Source of the DNA: Falsiroseomonas sp051859025
GTDB lineage: Bacteria; Pseudomonadota; Alphaproteobacteria; Acetobacterales; Acetobacteraceae
Direction: 5' to 3'
NCBI RefSeq assembly: GCF_051859025.1
Contig: NZ_JBHYGL010000018.1
Span: 1 to 64,000, forward strand
Length of the DNA stretch: 64,000 nt
The notes below the pieces were generated by a model, which was given only the letters and a program-made list of their open reading frames with translations, was not told the DNA's origin and did no database searches. Positions within the stretch are counted from its first letter, which is position 1; each line of letters begins with the position of its first letter. Of this stretch, positions 8,528 to 17,262 are shown piece by piece. A program made the translations under genes and the position numbers.

Positions 8528-11500
8528 ATGACGTTTCGTCGCCTGCTTGCCCTGCTGCTCATGCTGGGCTGGCTGCTGCCCGGCGGTTTCCTGGCCGGCG
8601 GTTTCCTCTCCGGGGGCGCCCAGGCCTTCGAGCTGCCCGGCCTGTCCGGCGATGCGCAGCGCTACGAGGCCGGGCTGACCCGTCGCTTCCCCGCCGGCGG
8701 CACCCCCCAGCAGCGCAACCAGGCCGAAACCCGCGCCCGCGCCGCCGAGACGCGTAACGACTGGACCGCCGCCGCCACGGCCTGGGAGGAACGGATCGGC
8801 GCCGGCCAGGCAAGCGCCGACCATTGGATGGCCCTCGCCTCCGCCCAGCTTCGCCGCAACCCGCCGGAGGCCATGCGCGCGCTGCAGGCCGGCTGGCAGG
8901 CCTTCATGCTGGTCCCCGGCGGCGCGCCCGAAATCCCCTCCCTGGTCGTGATGGCGGAGGCGCTGCGCCGCCTCGACCAGCCCGCCTGGCAGTTGCAGGC
9001 GCTGGAGGCTGTGGTGGAACGCGCGCCCGATGACGCGAAGCATCGCGAGGCGCTCGCCAGCGCGCGCCGCGCCGCGGGGCTGCTGGTCCGCCGCTTCCGC
9101 ACGGAACCGGATGCCGAGCCCGCCCGCGCCTGCCTCGACTTCACCTCCGCCCCCGCGCGGCGGAATGACTGGCAGCCGCAGGATTGGGTGCGGGCCGAAC
9201 CCACGATCCCCGGCATGGCCGTGGTGCGGGAAGGCGATGCGCTCTGCGTCGCCGGCCTGCCCTGGGGCGCCACCACCCGCCTGACGCTCCGCGCCGGATT
9301 GCCCGGGGAGGACGGGCTGCGCCTGCTGCGGGACGTGCCGGTGAATGTCGCGATGCCCAACCGCAGCGCCCGCATCGCCTTCGACAGCCGCGCCTTCCTG
9401 CTGCCACGCGGGCAGGAACCCCGCGTGACGGTCGCGACGGTCAACGTCACCGCCCTCTCGCTCCGCCTCATCCGCGTGACCGAACGCAACCTGGTGCCGC
9501 TGACGCGGGATTGGCGCCCGGGCCAGCCGATGGAGGATTGGACGGCGGAATACCTTGGCGAGGATATGGGCCGCGTGGTCTGGGAAGGCCGCGCCGAATT
9601 GCCCGCCACCACGCTCAACCGCACCAGCCGCAACGCCCTGCCGCTGCCCGACGCCATCCGCAGCGCGGGCCCCGGCCTCTACATCCTGGTCGCGCGGCCC
9701 GGTGACGGCCAGGCGCGCGGCGCGGCCTCCGCTTTGCCGATCCTCGCCACGGATCTCGGCCTGACCGCCTGGCGCGGCCCGCAGGGCATCGCCGTGCAGG
9801 TCCGCGGCTTCACCGATGCCGCGCCGCGCGGCGATGTGCGCCTGGCCCTCCTGGCCCGCAACAACGACGTGCTGGCGGAAGCGACCACCGGCGCCGATGG
9901 CATCGCCCGCTTCAATGCCGCCGCCCTGCGCGGCCAGGGCAACCTCGCCCCCATCGCCATCCATGCCTTCGCGGCCGATGATTTCGCGGCGCTGGATCTG
10001 GAAACCGCGTCCTTCGACCTGTCCGATCGCGGCGCCGCCGGCGCGCCGCATCCCGGGCCGCTCGATGCCTTCGTCTGGCTGGACCGCGGCATCTACCGGC
10101 CCGGGGAGGTCGTGAATATCGGCGCCCTGCTGCGCGATGCCGGCGGCCAGCCCGTCGATGTGCCCGCGCGGCTGCGCATCAAGCGCCCCAACGGCCAGGT
10201 GTTTTTCGAGAGCGTCCCCGCCCGCGTGGCCGGCGCCGCCTTCGTCGCGCCCGTGACGCTGTCCGCCACCGCCCCCGTCGGCGCCTGGACGGTGGAGGTC
10301 CTGGCCGACCCGGACGCGCCCCCCATCGGCACGGCCAGCTTCCGCGTCGATGCCTTCGTCCCCGAACGGCTGGAGATCACCGCCGGCCCCGTCACCGGCC
10401 AGCTTGTGCCCGGCCGTGCGCTGGAATTGCCCGTGCTGGCCCGCTTCCTCTACGGCGCGCCCGGATCGGGCCTGACCGGCAGCGCCGAACTCCGCCTCTC
10501 CACCGACCCCGAGCCCTTCGAGGCCTGGCGCGGCTGGCGCTTCGGCCTGATGGAGGAGAGTTTCGCCCCGGACCTCATCACCGCCGACATCCCGGAGACG
10601 GATGCGGAAGGCCGCGCCCGCGTGCCCCTGCTGCTGCCCGCGGCGCCCGACACCACGCGCCCCGTGAAGGCCGACATCACGGTCCTGATGGCGGACCCCG
10701 GCGGCCGCACCAGCGGCGCCCGCCTCTCGCTCCCCGTCCGCGCCGCCGGCACGCTGCTGGCCATCCGCCCGGCCTTCGAGGGTGGGGCGGTGAATGACGG
10801 CGCCGAAGCCGGCTTCGACATCGCCGCGGTGAACCCCGATGGTGCCGCCATCCCCGCCAATCTCCGCGTCCGCCTGGTGCGGGAGCGTCCGGATTGGCGG
10901 ATCGTCGTCCGCGAACGTCTGGCGCGCTACGAGACGGTCTGGCGCGACGAGCCGGTGGACAGCACGGAAATCCGCGTCGCTCCCGGCCAGCCCGGCCGCT
11001 TCGCGCGGTCGCTTAGTTTCGGCCGCTACCGGATCGAGGTGACGGAGCCGTCTGGCCTCGCCATCGCCAGCTACCGCTTCCGCGCGGGCTGGGCGCAGGC
11101 GGAAGCGGCGGAGGTGCCGGACCGCGTCGATGTCGCCGCCGATCGCCGCGCCTATGCGGCCGGCGACACCGCACGGCTGCGCATCACCTCCCCCTTCGCC
11201 GGCCGCGCCAGCGTGGCCGTGCTGACCGACAGGCTGCTCTCGACGCAGGAGATCGAGGTGCCGGAGGCCGGCGCGGAAATCTCCATCCCCGTCGATGCCG
11301 CCTGGGGCCCTGGCGCGCATGTCGCCGTCACGGTCTTCCGGCCCGGGAACACGCCCGCGGGCCGCCCCGGCCGCGCGCTCGGCCTGGCCTGGATCGGCCT
11401 CGACCCCGCCGCGCGGCGGATGGAGGTCGCGATCGAGGCGCCGCAGCTCGCCCGCCCGCGCACCCGCATCGATGTGCCGCTGAGACTGACGGGCGCGACC

Positions 11501-13669
11501 GGCACGGCGATGGTCACGCTGGCGGCGGTGGATGAGGGCATCCTGCGCATCACCAGCTTCCCATCCCCCGACCCCGTCGCGCATTTCCTCGCCCGCCGCC
11601 GCCTCGGCCTCGACATCCGCGACGATTACGGCCGCCTGATCGCACCGGCGGAAGGCGATGCCGCCGTGCTGCGCCAGGGCGGCGATGGCATGGACGCTTC
11701 CGCCATGCAGAACATCCCGCAGCGCCTGGTCGCGCTGTTCAGCGGCGCCGTCACGGTGAACGCCGACGGCACCGCGACCGTGCCGCTCGACCTGCCCGAT
11801 TTCGCCGGCGAACTCCGCCTGATGGTCGTGGCCTGGGACGGCAACCGTATCGGCAACGCATCCCGCCCCATGACGGTGCGGGACCAGGCGGTGGCGGAGG
11901 TCATGCTGCCCCGCTTCCTCGCCCCGGGCGATGAGGCCCGGCTCCCCCTGCTGCTGCACAACATCGAACTCCCCGCCGGCGTCTTCTCCGCCACGCTGAC
12001 GGCCACGGGCGCCATCGAGATCGCGGGCCCCCCGCGGCTCGACCAGTCCCTCGCCACCGGTGCCCGCGCCGCGCCCTTCACCACGCTCCGCGGCACCATG
12101 GCCGGGGAGGGGACGATCCGCCTTGCCGTCACCGGCCCCGGTGGCTTCGCCGTGACGCGGGAGAGCACGATCACCATCCGCTCCTCCCGCCCCGCCGTGA
12201 CGGAGGTCGCGGTGCGCAGCCTGGCGCCGAATGAATCCGCGCCGGTGGCCCTGCCATCCGACCGCTTCATCCCCGGCACCTGGCGCGCCACCGCCAGCTG
12301 GGGCGCGCCGGTGCGCTACGACCCGCAGGCGCTGCTGCGCGCGCTGCGCGGCTTCCCGCTGGACTGCCTGGAACAGGCATCCTCCCGCGTCCTGGCGCTC
12401 TCCTACGCCCCCGCGAATGCGGATACGGCGCAGGAGGACCAGGCCCTGCTCGGCCGCGCCGTTGCCTCGGTTCTTGATCGCCAGCGCTTCGATGGCCGCT
12501 TCGGCTTCTGGTCCGCGGAGGGCTCGGTCCATCCCTGGGCCAGCCTCTACGCGACCGAGGCGCTGCTCCGCGCCCGCACCGCCGGCGCGCCCGTGCCGGA
12601 AGCCGCGCTCGCCGCCGCCTTGCGGGCGGCCGACGAGGATGTGGAACAGACCCCGGACAACCCCGAGGAGTTCGCCGCCCAGGCCTATCGCGTGCACATC
12701 CTGGCGCTGGCCGGCCGCAATCGCCTTGGTGCCGCGCGGCGCCTGGCGGAGCAGCTGGACCAGCTGCCGACGCCACTCGCCAAGGCGCAACTCGCCGCTG
12801 CCTTCGCCCGCGCGGGTGATCGCGGCCGGGCGGAGACGATCTTCGCCGCCGCGCTGGCCAACCCCGCCCGCAACGTCTGGTACGGCGACTACGGCAGCGC
12901 AACGCGGGATGCCCTGGCTTCCGCCCTGCTGCTGCGCGAATCCGGCGTGGCGCAGGATCGGCTGCCGGCCCTGATGGCGCGTCTGCCTGGAGCGGACCTC
13001 ACCCCCGCCACCACCAACACCCAGGAACAGGCCTGGGCCATCGCCGCGGCCTTCGTGCTGGGCCGGGATGGCAGGCCGGTGCGCATCGCGGTCGGTGACC
13101 GCGACCTTCCCGTGCAGCCCATCGTGACCCAGGCCCTGACGGCGGCCACCACCGCCCGCAACCGGGGCGATGCGCCGGTGGCGCAGGCCGTGTCCATCAC
13201 GGGTGTGCCGACCTCCCCCCTGCCGGCGGCCTCGCAGGGCATGCGGGTGGCGCGGCGCTTCTACGACCTCGCCGGTCAGCCCGTGAACCTCGACACGCTG
13301 CGCGCCGGCGCCTCCATCATCCTGCTGCTGGAAGCCCGCAACACCACCAATGACCGCATGCAGGCCATGATCACCCAGGGCCTGCCGGCGGGGTGGGAGA
13401 TCGCGGGCCGCCTCGGCCCGGGCGACGTGCCCGGGATGCCGTTCCTCGGCACGCTGACCGCCCCGGAATCGCAGCCCGCGCGGGATGACCGCTTCGCGGC
13501 AGCGGTGGAACTGACGGCCGAACAGCCGCTGGCGCGCCTGGCGGTGCGGCTGCGGGCCGTGACGGCGGGCCGCTTCGAACTGCCGGGGCTGGAGGCGCAG
13601 GACATGTACCGCCCCGGTGTCTTCGCCCGGCAGAACGCGGCGCGCATCGTGGTGCTGCCGGCCGAGTGA
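8528..13669 (+). CDS. Bacterial alpha-2-macroglobulin family protein (YfhM-like)
   Basis: 1713-aa exported giant. It has a long hydrophobic signal peptide with likely AQA cleavage near residue 34 and no lipobox cysteine, unlike E. coli YfhM. The macroglobulin signature LDRGIYRPGEVV lies near residue 515 and AAVDEGILRITSF near 1000. The thioester motif CLEQ is intact (Cys1280-Gln1283), so it should trap attacking proteases covalently in the periplasm. A helical domain follows. The gene is directly coupled to pbpC, the arrangement known for type-I bacterial A2M, where the pair is thought to guard and repair cell-wall breaches. ATG at 8528. Confidence 0.93.
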   Translation: MTFRRLLALLLMLGWLLPGGFLAGGFLSGGAQAFELPGLSGDAQRYEAGLTRRFPAGGTPQQRNQAETRARAAETRNDWTAAATAWEERIGAGQASADHWMALASAQLRRNPPEAMRALQAGWQAFMLVPGGAPEIPSLVVMAEALRRLDQPAWQLQALEAVVERAPDDAKHREALASARRAAGLLVRRFRTEPDAEPARACLDFTSAPARRNDWQPQDWVRAEPTIPGMAVVREGDALCVAGLPWGATTRLTLRAGLPGEDGLRLLRDVPVNVAMPNRSARIAFDSRAFLLPRGQEPRVTVATVNVTALSLRLIRVTERNLVPLTRDWRPGQPMEDWTAEYLGEDMGRVVWEGRAELPATTLNRTSRNALPLPDAIRSAGPGLYILVARPGDGQARGAASALPILATDLGLTAWRGPQGIAVQVRGFTDAAPRGDVRLALLARNNDVLAEATTGADGIARFNAAALRGQGNLAPIAIHAFAADDFAALDLETASFDLSDRGAAGAPHPGPLDAFVWLDRGIYRPGEVVNIGALLRDAGGQPVDVPARLRIKRPNGQVFFESVPARVAGAAFVAPVTLSATAPVGAWTVEVLADPDAPPIGTASFRVDAFVPERLEITAGPVTGQLVPGRALELPVLARFLYGAPGSGLTGSAELRLSTDPEPFEAWRGWRFGLMEESFAPDLITADIPETDAEGRARVPLLLPAAPDTTRPVKADITVLMADPGGRTSGARLSLPVRAAGTLLAIRPAFEGGAVNDGAEAGFDIAAVNPDGAAIPANLRVRLVRERPDWRIVVRERLARYETVWRDEPVDSTEIRVAPGQPGRFARSLSFGRYRIEVTEPSGLAIASYRFRAGWAQAEAAEVPDRVDVAADRRAYAAGDTARLRITSPFAGRASVAVLTDRLLSTQEIEVPEAGAEISIPVDAAWGPGAHVAVTVFRPGNTPAGRPGRALGLAWIGLDPAARRMEVAIEAPQLARPRTRIDVPLRLTGATGTAMVTLAAVDEGILRITSFPSPDPVAHFLARRRLGLDIRDDYGRLIAPAEGDAAVLRQGGDGMDASAMQNIPQRLVALFSGAVTVNADGTATVPLDLPDFAGELRLMVVAWDGNRIGNASRPMTVRDQAVAEVMLPRFLAPGDEARLPLLLHNIELPAGVFSATLTATGAIEIAGPPRLDQSLATGARAAPFTTLRGTMAGEGTIRLAVTGPGGFAVTRESTITIRSSRPAVTEVAVRSLAPNESAPVALPSDRFIPGTWRATASWGAPVRYDPQALLRALRGFPLDCLEQASSRVLALSYAPANADTAQEDQALLGRAVASVLDRQRFDGRFGFWSAEGSVHPWASLYATEALLRARTAGAPVPEAALAAALRAADEDVEQTPDNPEEFAAQAYRVHILALAGRNRLGAARRLAEQLDQLPTPLAKAQLAAAFARAGDRGRAETIFAAALANPARNVWYGDYGSATRDALASALLLRESGVAQDRLPALMARLPGADLTPATTNTQEQAWAIAAAFVLGRDGRPVRIAVGDRDLPVQPIVTQALTAATTARNRGDAPVAQAVSITGVPTSPLPAASQGMRVARRFYDLAGQPVNLDTLRAGASIILLLEARNTTNDRMQAMITQGLPAGWEIAGRLGPGDVPGMPFLGTLTAPESQPARDDRFAAAVELTAEQPLARLAVRLRAVTAGRFELPGLEAQDMYRPGVFARQNAARIVVLPAE

Positions 13670-15339
13670 TGCGGCGCATCGGCTTCGCGCTGGTCGCCCT
13701 GGTCGCGGCGGTTGTCGCGGCCGATCGGGCGCTGCCGCCCGACCTCTCCCGCCTCACGGCGGGGGTGGAGGTGCTGGACCGGCACGGGAGGACGCTGTCC
13801 GTCCTGCCCGCGCCCGGCGGCGTGTGGCGCCTGCCGACCGCGGTGACGGACGTGCCCCGGCACCTCACGGCGATGCTGCTGGCGGCGGAGGACCGGCGCT
13901 TCCGCTGGCACCCCGGCGTGGACCCCATCGCCCTGGCCCGCGCCGCCGTGCAGTGGGTTCGCGCAGGGCGCGTCGTCTCCGGCGGATCGACGCTGACCAT
14001 GCAGGCCGCCCGCCTGCTGGAACCGCGTCCCCGCACGCTGCGATCCAAGCTCATCGAGATCGCCCGCGCCCTGCAGCTGGAAGCCCGCTTCACCAAGGAC
14101 GAAATTCTGGGAGTCTGGCTGACCCTCGCACCGCAGGGCGGCAACCTCGAAGGGCTGCGCGCCGGGTCGCTCGCCTGGTTCGGCCGCCCGCCCGCGCAGC
14201 TGGATGCGGCGGAGGCCGCGCTGCTGGTCGCCCTGGCCAGGCGGCCGGAGGCGCTGCGCCCCGACCGCCACGCGGATTCCGCCCGCCGTGCCCGGGATGC
14301 CGTGCTGCTGGCCCGCGCCGCCGGGGCGGGCGCCGTCAATGCCGATGAACGCGCCGTGGCGCTGGCCGAGCCCGTCCCCGCCCGTCGCCTTCCCATGCCC
14401 CGCCTGGCGCCGCATCTGGGGCGGGAGGTCGCGCGCGGCGCCGCCCCCGGCGCCCGCATCGCCACCACGCTGGACCGCGACCTGCAACGCGCGGCGGAAC
14501 GCCTGGCGGAGGAAGCACTGCGCGGTTTCCCCGATCGTGCCGCCCTGGCGCTGATCATCGCCGACGTCGAAAGCCGCCATATCCGCGCGCTCGTCGGCGG
14601 CAGCTTCGGCGTGGAGTCGCGGGCGGGGATGCTGGATTTGACGCGCGCCATCCGCTCCCCCGGCTCCGCCCAGAAACCCTTCCTCTACGCGATGGCGTTC
14701 GAGGCCGGCGTGGCGCGGCCCGACACCATCGTCAGCGACATCGCGCTGCGCTTCGGCAGCTATGCGCCGGAGAATTTCTCCCGCGAATTCACCGGCCGCG
14801 TGACCGCCGCCGATGCGCTGCGCCAGTCGCTGAACCTGCCCGCCGTGGCGCTGCTGCAGGAGGTCGGCGCGCTGCGCTACGCCGCCGCGCTGAAATCCGC
14901 CGGCAGCCCGCCCCGCCTGCCGCCGGGCGCGGAGCCCAGCCTGCCGCTGGCGCTGGGCGGTGCCGGCACCACGCTGCGGGAATTGGTGGCGCTGCACGCG
15001 CTGCTGGGCGATGGCGGCCGCGCCGCGCCACTGACCGCGCTGCCCGGCCCGCCCGCGCCCCGCACCGATGTGGTCGTCCCCCACGCCGCCGCCGCCGTCG
15101 CCGGCATATTGGTACAACCCTTCCCGAATGGCGGCCCGCAGGGGATCGCCTGGAAGACCGGCACGAGCTGGGGCGGGCGGGATGCCTGGGCGCTCGGGCT
15201 CGATCAGCGCCATGTCGCGGGCGTGTGGGTCGGCCGGCCCGATGGCACGCCCATCCCCGGCCTCACCGGCCGCGCCGCCGCCCTGCCGGTGCTGGCCCGC
15301 AGCTTCGCCCTGCTGCCCGCCGCGCCGCGGCCCCCCTGA
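13669..15339 (+). CDS. pbpC: Penicillin-binding protein 1C, cut short by a frameshift
   Basis: Bifunctional peptidoglycan glycosyltransferase/transpeptidase, 556 aa in this frame. A short N-terminal anchor is followed by a GT51 domain (catalytic Glu74 in AAEDRRF; GGSTLTMQAARL) and a transpeptidase domain with Ser333-x-x-Lys336 (SAQK), SLN at 387-389 and KTG at 496-498, so both active sites are complete. The reading frame ends at 15337-15339 right after a run of six C, while the family's C-terminal domain continues in the -1 frame (15336-15614). ATG at 13669 overlaps the A2M stop by one base; GTG at 13666 is an alternative start. Cause of the shift: mutation, a miscounted homopolymer or slippage. 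Confidence 0.88.
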   Translation: MRRIGFALVALVAAVVAADRALPPDLSRLTAGVEVLDRHGRTLSVLPAPGGVWRLPTAVTDVPRHLTAMLLAAEDRRFRWHPGVDPIALARAAVQWVRAGRVVSGGSTLTMQAARLLEPRPRTLRSKLIEIARALQLEARFTKDEILGVWLTLAPQGGNLEGLRAGSLAWFGRPPAQLDAAEAALLVALARRPEALRPDRHADSARRARDAVLLARAAGAGAVNADERAVALAEPVPARRLPMPRLAPHLGREVARGAAPGARIATTLDRDLQRAAERLAEEALRGFPDRAALALIIADVESRHIRALVGGSFGVESRAGMLDLTRAIRSPGSAQKPFLYAMAFEAGVARPDTIVSDIALRFGSYAPENFSREFTGRVTAADALRQSLNLPAVALLQEVGALRYAAALKSAGSPPRLPPGAEPSLPLALGGAGTTLRELVALHALLGDGGRAAPLTALPGPPAPRTDVVVPHAAAAVAGILVQPFPNGGPQGIAWKTGTSWGGRDAWALGLDQRHVAGVWVGRPDGTPIPGLTGRAAALPVLARSFALLPAAPRPP

Positions 15340-15614
15340 ACGTCCGCCCCGCCGCCCAGCCCTTCGCCGAGGCCGCCGACCGGCTGCGCCTGCTCTTCCC
15401 CATGCAAGGCGCCGTGCTGGCGGAGGGCGGGCCCGTCACCATCCGCGCCACCGGCGGCCGCCGCCCGCTGACCTTCCTGGTGGATGGCGCACCGCTTTCC
15501 GCCGAGCGTGCGCGCCGCGAGGCCGCCTGGACCCCGCCCGGCCCGGGCTTCTATCGGATCACGGTGCTGGATGCGGATGGTGTCTCCGCCCGGTCCGAAC
15601 TGCGCGTGCGGTAG
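15336..15614 (+). pseudogene. pbpC: Out-of-frame C-terminal domain of PbpC (BiPBP_C type)
   Basis: Read in the -1 frame relative to pbpC this encodes about 92 residues ending RSELRVR. It includes RLRLLFPMQGAVL, the family-like TGGRRPLTFLVDG and PPGPGFYRITVLDADG, which is the usual end of penicillin-binding protein 1C. No separate start or ribosome-binding site is convincing, so it is best seen as the detached tail of pbpC. One extra C in the six-C run at 15331-15336 would restore a single protein of about 648 residues. Confidence 0.8.
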
Positions 15615-15620
15615 GCCGCG

Positions 15621-16319
15621 CTACAGCCCGCAGGCCGCGACGGCCGCGCGCATATGCCCCGGCACCGGGGCCTCCACCCGCAGATCGGGCTCCAGCGGCA
15701 GCACGATGGCGCGGGCCAGCAGATGCAGTTGCCCCGCGCCGCCGCCATACATCGCATCCCCCAGGATCGGGCAGCCGAGATGCGCGCAATGCACCCGCAA
15801 CTGGTGGGTCCGCCCCGTCTCCGGCGTCATCTCCAGCAGCGTGATGCCGTCGCCCCGCCCGAGCACCCGCCAGCCCGTGCGCGCGGGGTCGCCCTTGGCG
15901 TCCACCACCATCCGCCAGCCCTTGGCCGCGCTGCTGGTCTTCAGCAACCTGGCGTCGATCAAGCCCGAATCGCCCGCAGGCCCGCCCCGCACCACCGCCC
16001 AGTAGGTCTTGCCGACGCGGCGCTCGGCGAACAGCGCGTTGATCAGCGCCAGCATCGGCGCCGTCCGCCCCAGCACCAGGCAGCCCGCCGTGTCCTGGTC
16101 CAGCCGATGCGCGGGCTGCGGGTCCCGCCGCTTGCCCAGGCGCAGCGCGGGCAGGAAGGATTCCAGGCTCTCCCCGCCCCGGGCGGAGACCGGCAGCCCG
16201 CTGGGCTTGTCCAGCACCATCACCTCCGCCCCCAGATGCAGGATGCGCGCGCGCAACCAATCGGGCGGCGCAATTGCCGCTTGGCGGGAACCCCCCTGCG
16301 ATGGAACCCTGGGCGCCAT
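15621..16319 (-). CDS. RluA-type RNA pseudouridine synthase
   Basis: 232-aa cytoplasmic enzyme that isomerises uridine to pseudouridine in rRNA or tRNA. The catalytic motif HRLDQDTAG is complete (Asp74) and TGRTHQLRVH, GCPILGDAMYG are typical of RluA/RluC/RluD. No S4 domain is present; the protein begins almost at the catalytic core (VLDKPSGLPV). The ATG at 16319 has a strong GGGGAGGG Shine-Dalgarno which lies inside the first codons of the divergent sugar kinase, so the two start codons share two bases. The exact target uridine is not predictable. Confidence 0.88.
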   Translation of the reverse strand: MAPRVPSQGGSRQAAIAPPDWLRARILHLGAEVMVLDKPSGLPVSARGGESLESFLPALRLGKRRDPQPAHRLDQDTAGCLVLGRTAPMLALINALFAERRVGKTYWAVVRGGPAGDSGLIDARLLKTSSAAKGWRMVVDAKGDPARTGWRVLGRGDGITLLEMTPETGRTHQLRVHCAHLGCPILGDAMYGGGAGQLHLLARAIVLPLEPDLRVEAPVPGHMRAAVAACGL

Positions 16320-17232
16320 GACCCTCCCCGATACACGTCCGATTGTCGTCTGCCTCGGCTCCGTCGTGATGGACCACACCTTCCATGTCCAGGAGGTGGT
16401 GCAGCCGCCGTCGAAGAATCGCGCCACCTCCTATGCCCTCGGCGCCGGTGGCCTGGCGGCCAATGCCTCCATCGCCGTCAGCCGGCTGGGCGGCCATTGC
16501 GTCTTCTGGGGGCGGGTCGGCGATGACCTCAACGGCACGCCCCTGCTGGAGGCGCTGGCCGCGCAGGGCGTCGATGTCGCGCATTGCCGCCGCGCGCCCA
16601 ATGCGCGCACCCCCGTCTCCGCCGTGCTGGTGGACCCGGTGGGCGAGCGCAGCATCTTCGCCTATCGCGGCGACAACCTCGGCACCGATCCCGCCTGGCT
16701 GCCGCTGCACCTGCTGGACACGGCACGGGCTTTCCTCTGCGACCCGCGCTGGCCCGAAGGCAGCGCCGCGGCGCTGGACTATTGCCGCGCGCGGGGCATT
16801 CCCACGGTGATCGACGGGGAGAAGAGCGAGACGCGCATCCTGCTCGACCTCATCCCGCGCGTCGATCACGCGGTCTTCTCCCAGCCCGGCCTCGGCAACT
16901 ACGCGCCCGGCCTGAAGCCGGTGGATGCGCTGCGCAAGGCGATCGCCGATGGCTGCAAGGTCGCCGCCGTCACCAGGGGGGAGAAGGGGACGCTGTGGCT
17001 GACGGCCACGGACCCCACGCCGCGCGTGACGCCCGCCTTCCGCGTCCAGGCCACCAACACCACCGGTGCCGGCGATGTCTTCCACGGCGCCTATGCGGTG
17101 GCGGTGGCGGAGGGCATGGCGGTGGACCGCGCCATGCGCTTCGCCTCCGCCGCCGGCGGCCTGCGCGCGCGGGACGGCGCGACACCGGACCGCGCGATGC
17201 TGGAGCAGTTGCTGGTCGAACAGCCCGGCTGA
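16318..17232 (+). CDS. PfkB-family carbohydrate kinase
   Basis: 304-aa ribokinase-like sugar kinase. The N-terminal VVCLGSVVMD and glycine pair LGAGGLAANA bind sugar; the C-terminal signature NTTGAGDVFHGAYA contains the anion hole and catalytic Asp253. It phosphorylates a sugar or nucleoside with ATP. The closest functional class (ribokinase, fructokinase, 2-keto-3-deoxygluconate kinase) is not clear. The start at 16318 lacks a good ribosome-binding site and overlaps the divergent pseudouridine synthase start by two bases. A symmetrical hairpin follows the stop. Confidence 0.85.
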   Translation: MTLPDTRPIVVCLGSVVMDHTFHVQEVVQPPSKNRATSYALGAGGLAANASIAVSRLGGHCVFWGRVGDDLNGTPLLEALAAQGVDVAHCRRAPNARTPVSAVLVDPVGERSIFAYRGDNLGTDPAWLPLHLLDTARAFLCDPRWPEGSAAALDYCRARGIPTVIDGEKSETRILLDLIPRVDHAVFSQPGLGNYAPGLKPVDALRKAIADGCKVAAVTRGEKGTLWLTATDPTPRVTPAFRVQATNTTGAGDVFHGAYAVAVAEGMAVDRAMRFASAAGGLRARDGATPDRAMLEQLLVEQPG

Positions 17233-17239
17233 ACGGCTT

Positions 17240-17258
17240 CTTTCAGCCCGGCTGAAAG
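17240..17258. terminator. Bidirectional hairpin between convergent genes
   Basis: Arms CTTTCAGCC and GGCTGAAAG around one base sit between the kinase stop and the convergent histidine kinase stop. The position and symmetry fit a shared terminator. The inner part repeats the CAGCCCGGCTGAA of the kinase's own last codons. Confidence 0.5.
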
Positions 17259-17262
17259 CACC

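Noticed and set aside
7550..12790. Very long open frame (over 1700 codons) on the minus strand
   Set aside because: It is antisense to the MFS and A2M genes, its product is a low-complexity Gly/Arg/His/Gln string without domains, and such frames arise from GC-biased third positions.
15331..15339. Classical programmed -1 frameshift signal in pbpC
   Set aside because: GCCCCCC is not an ideal slippery heptamer and no clear downstream stem-loop or upstream Shine-Dalgarno-like stimulator was seen; a simple indel in the C-run is more likely.
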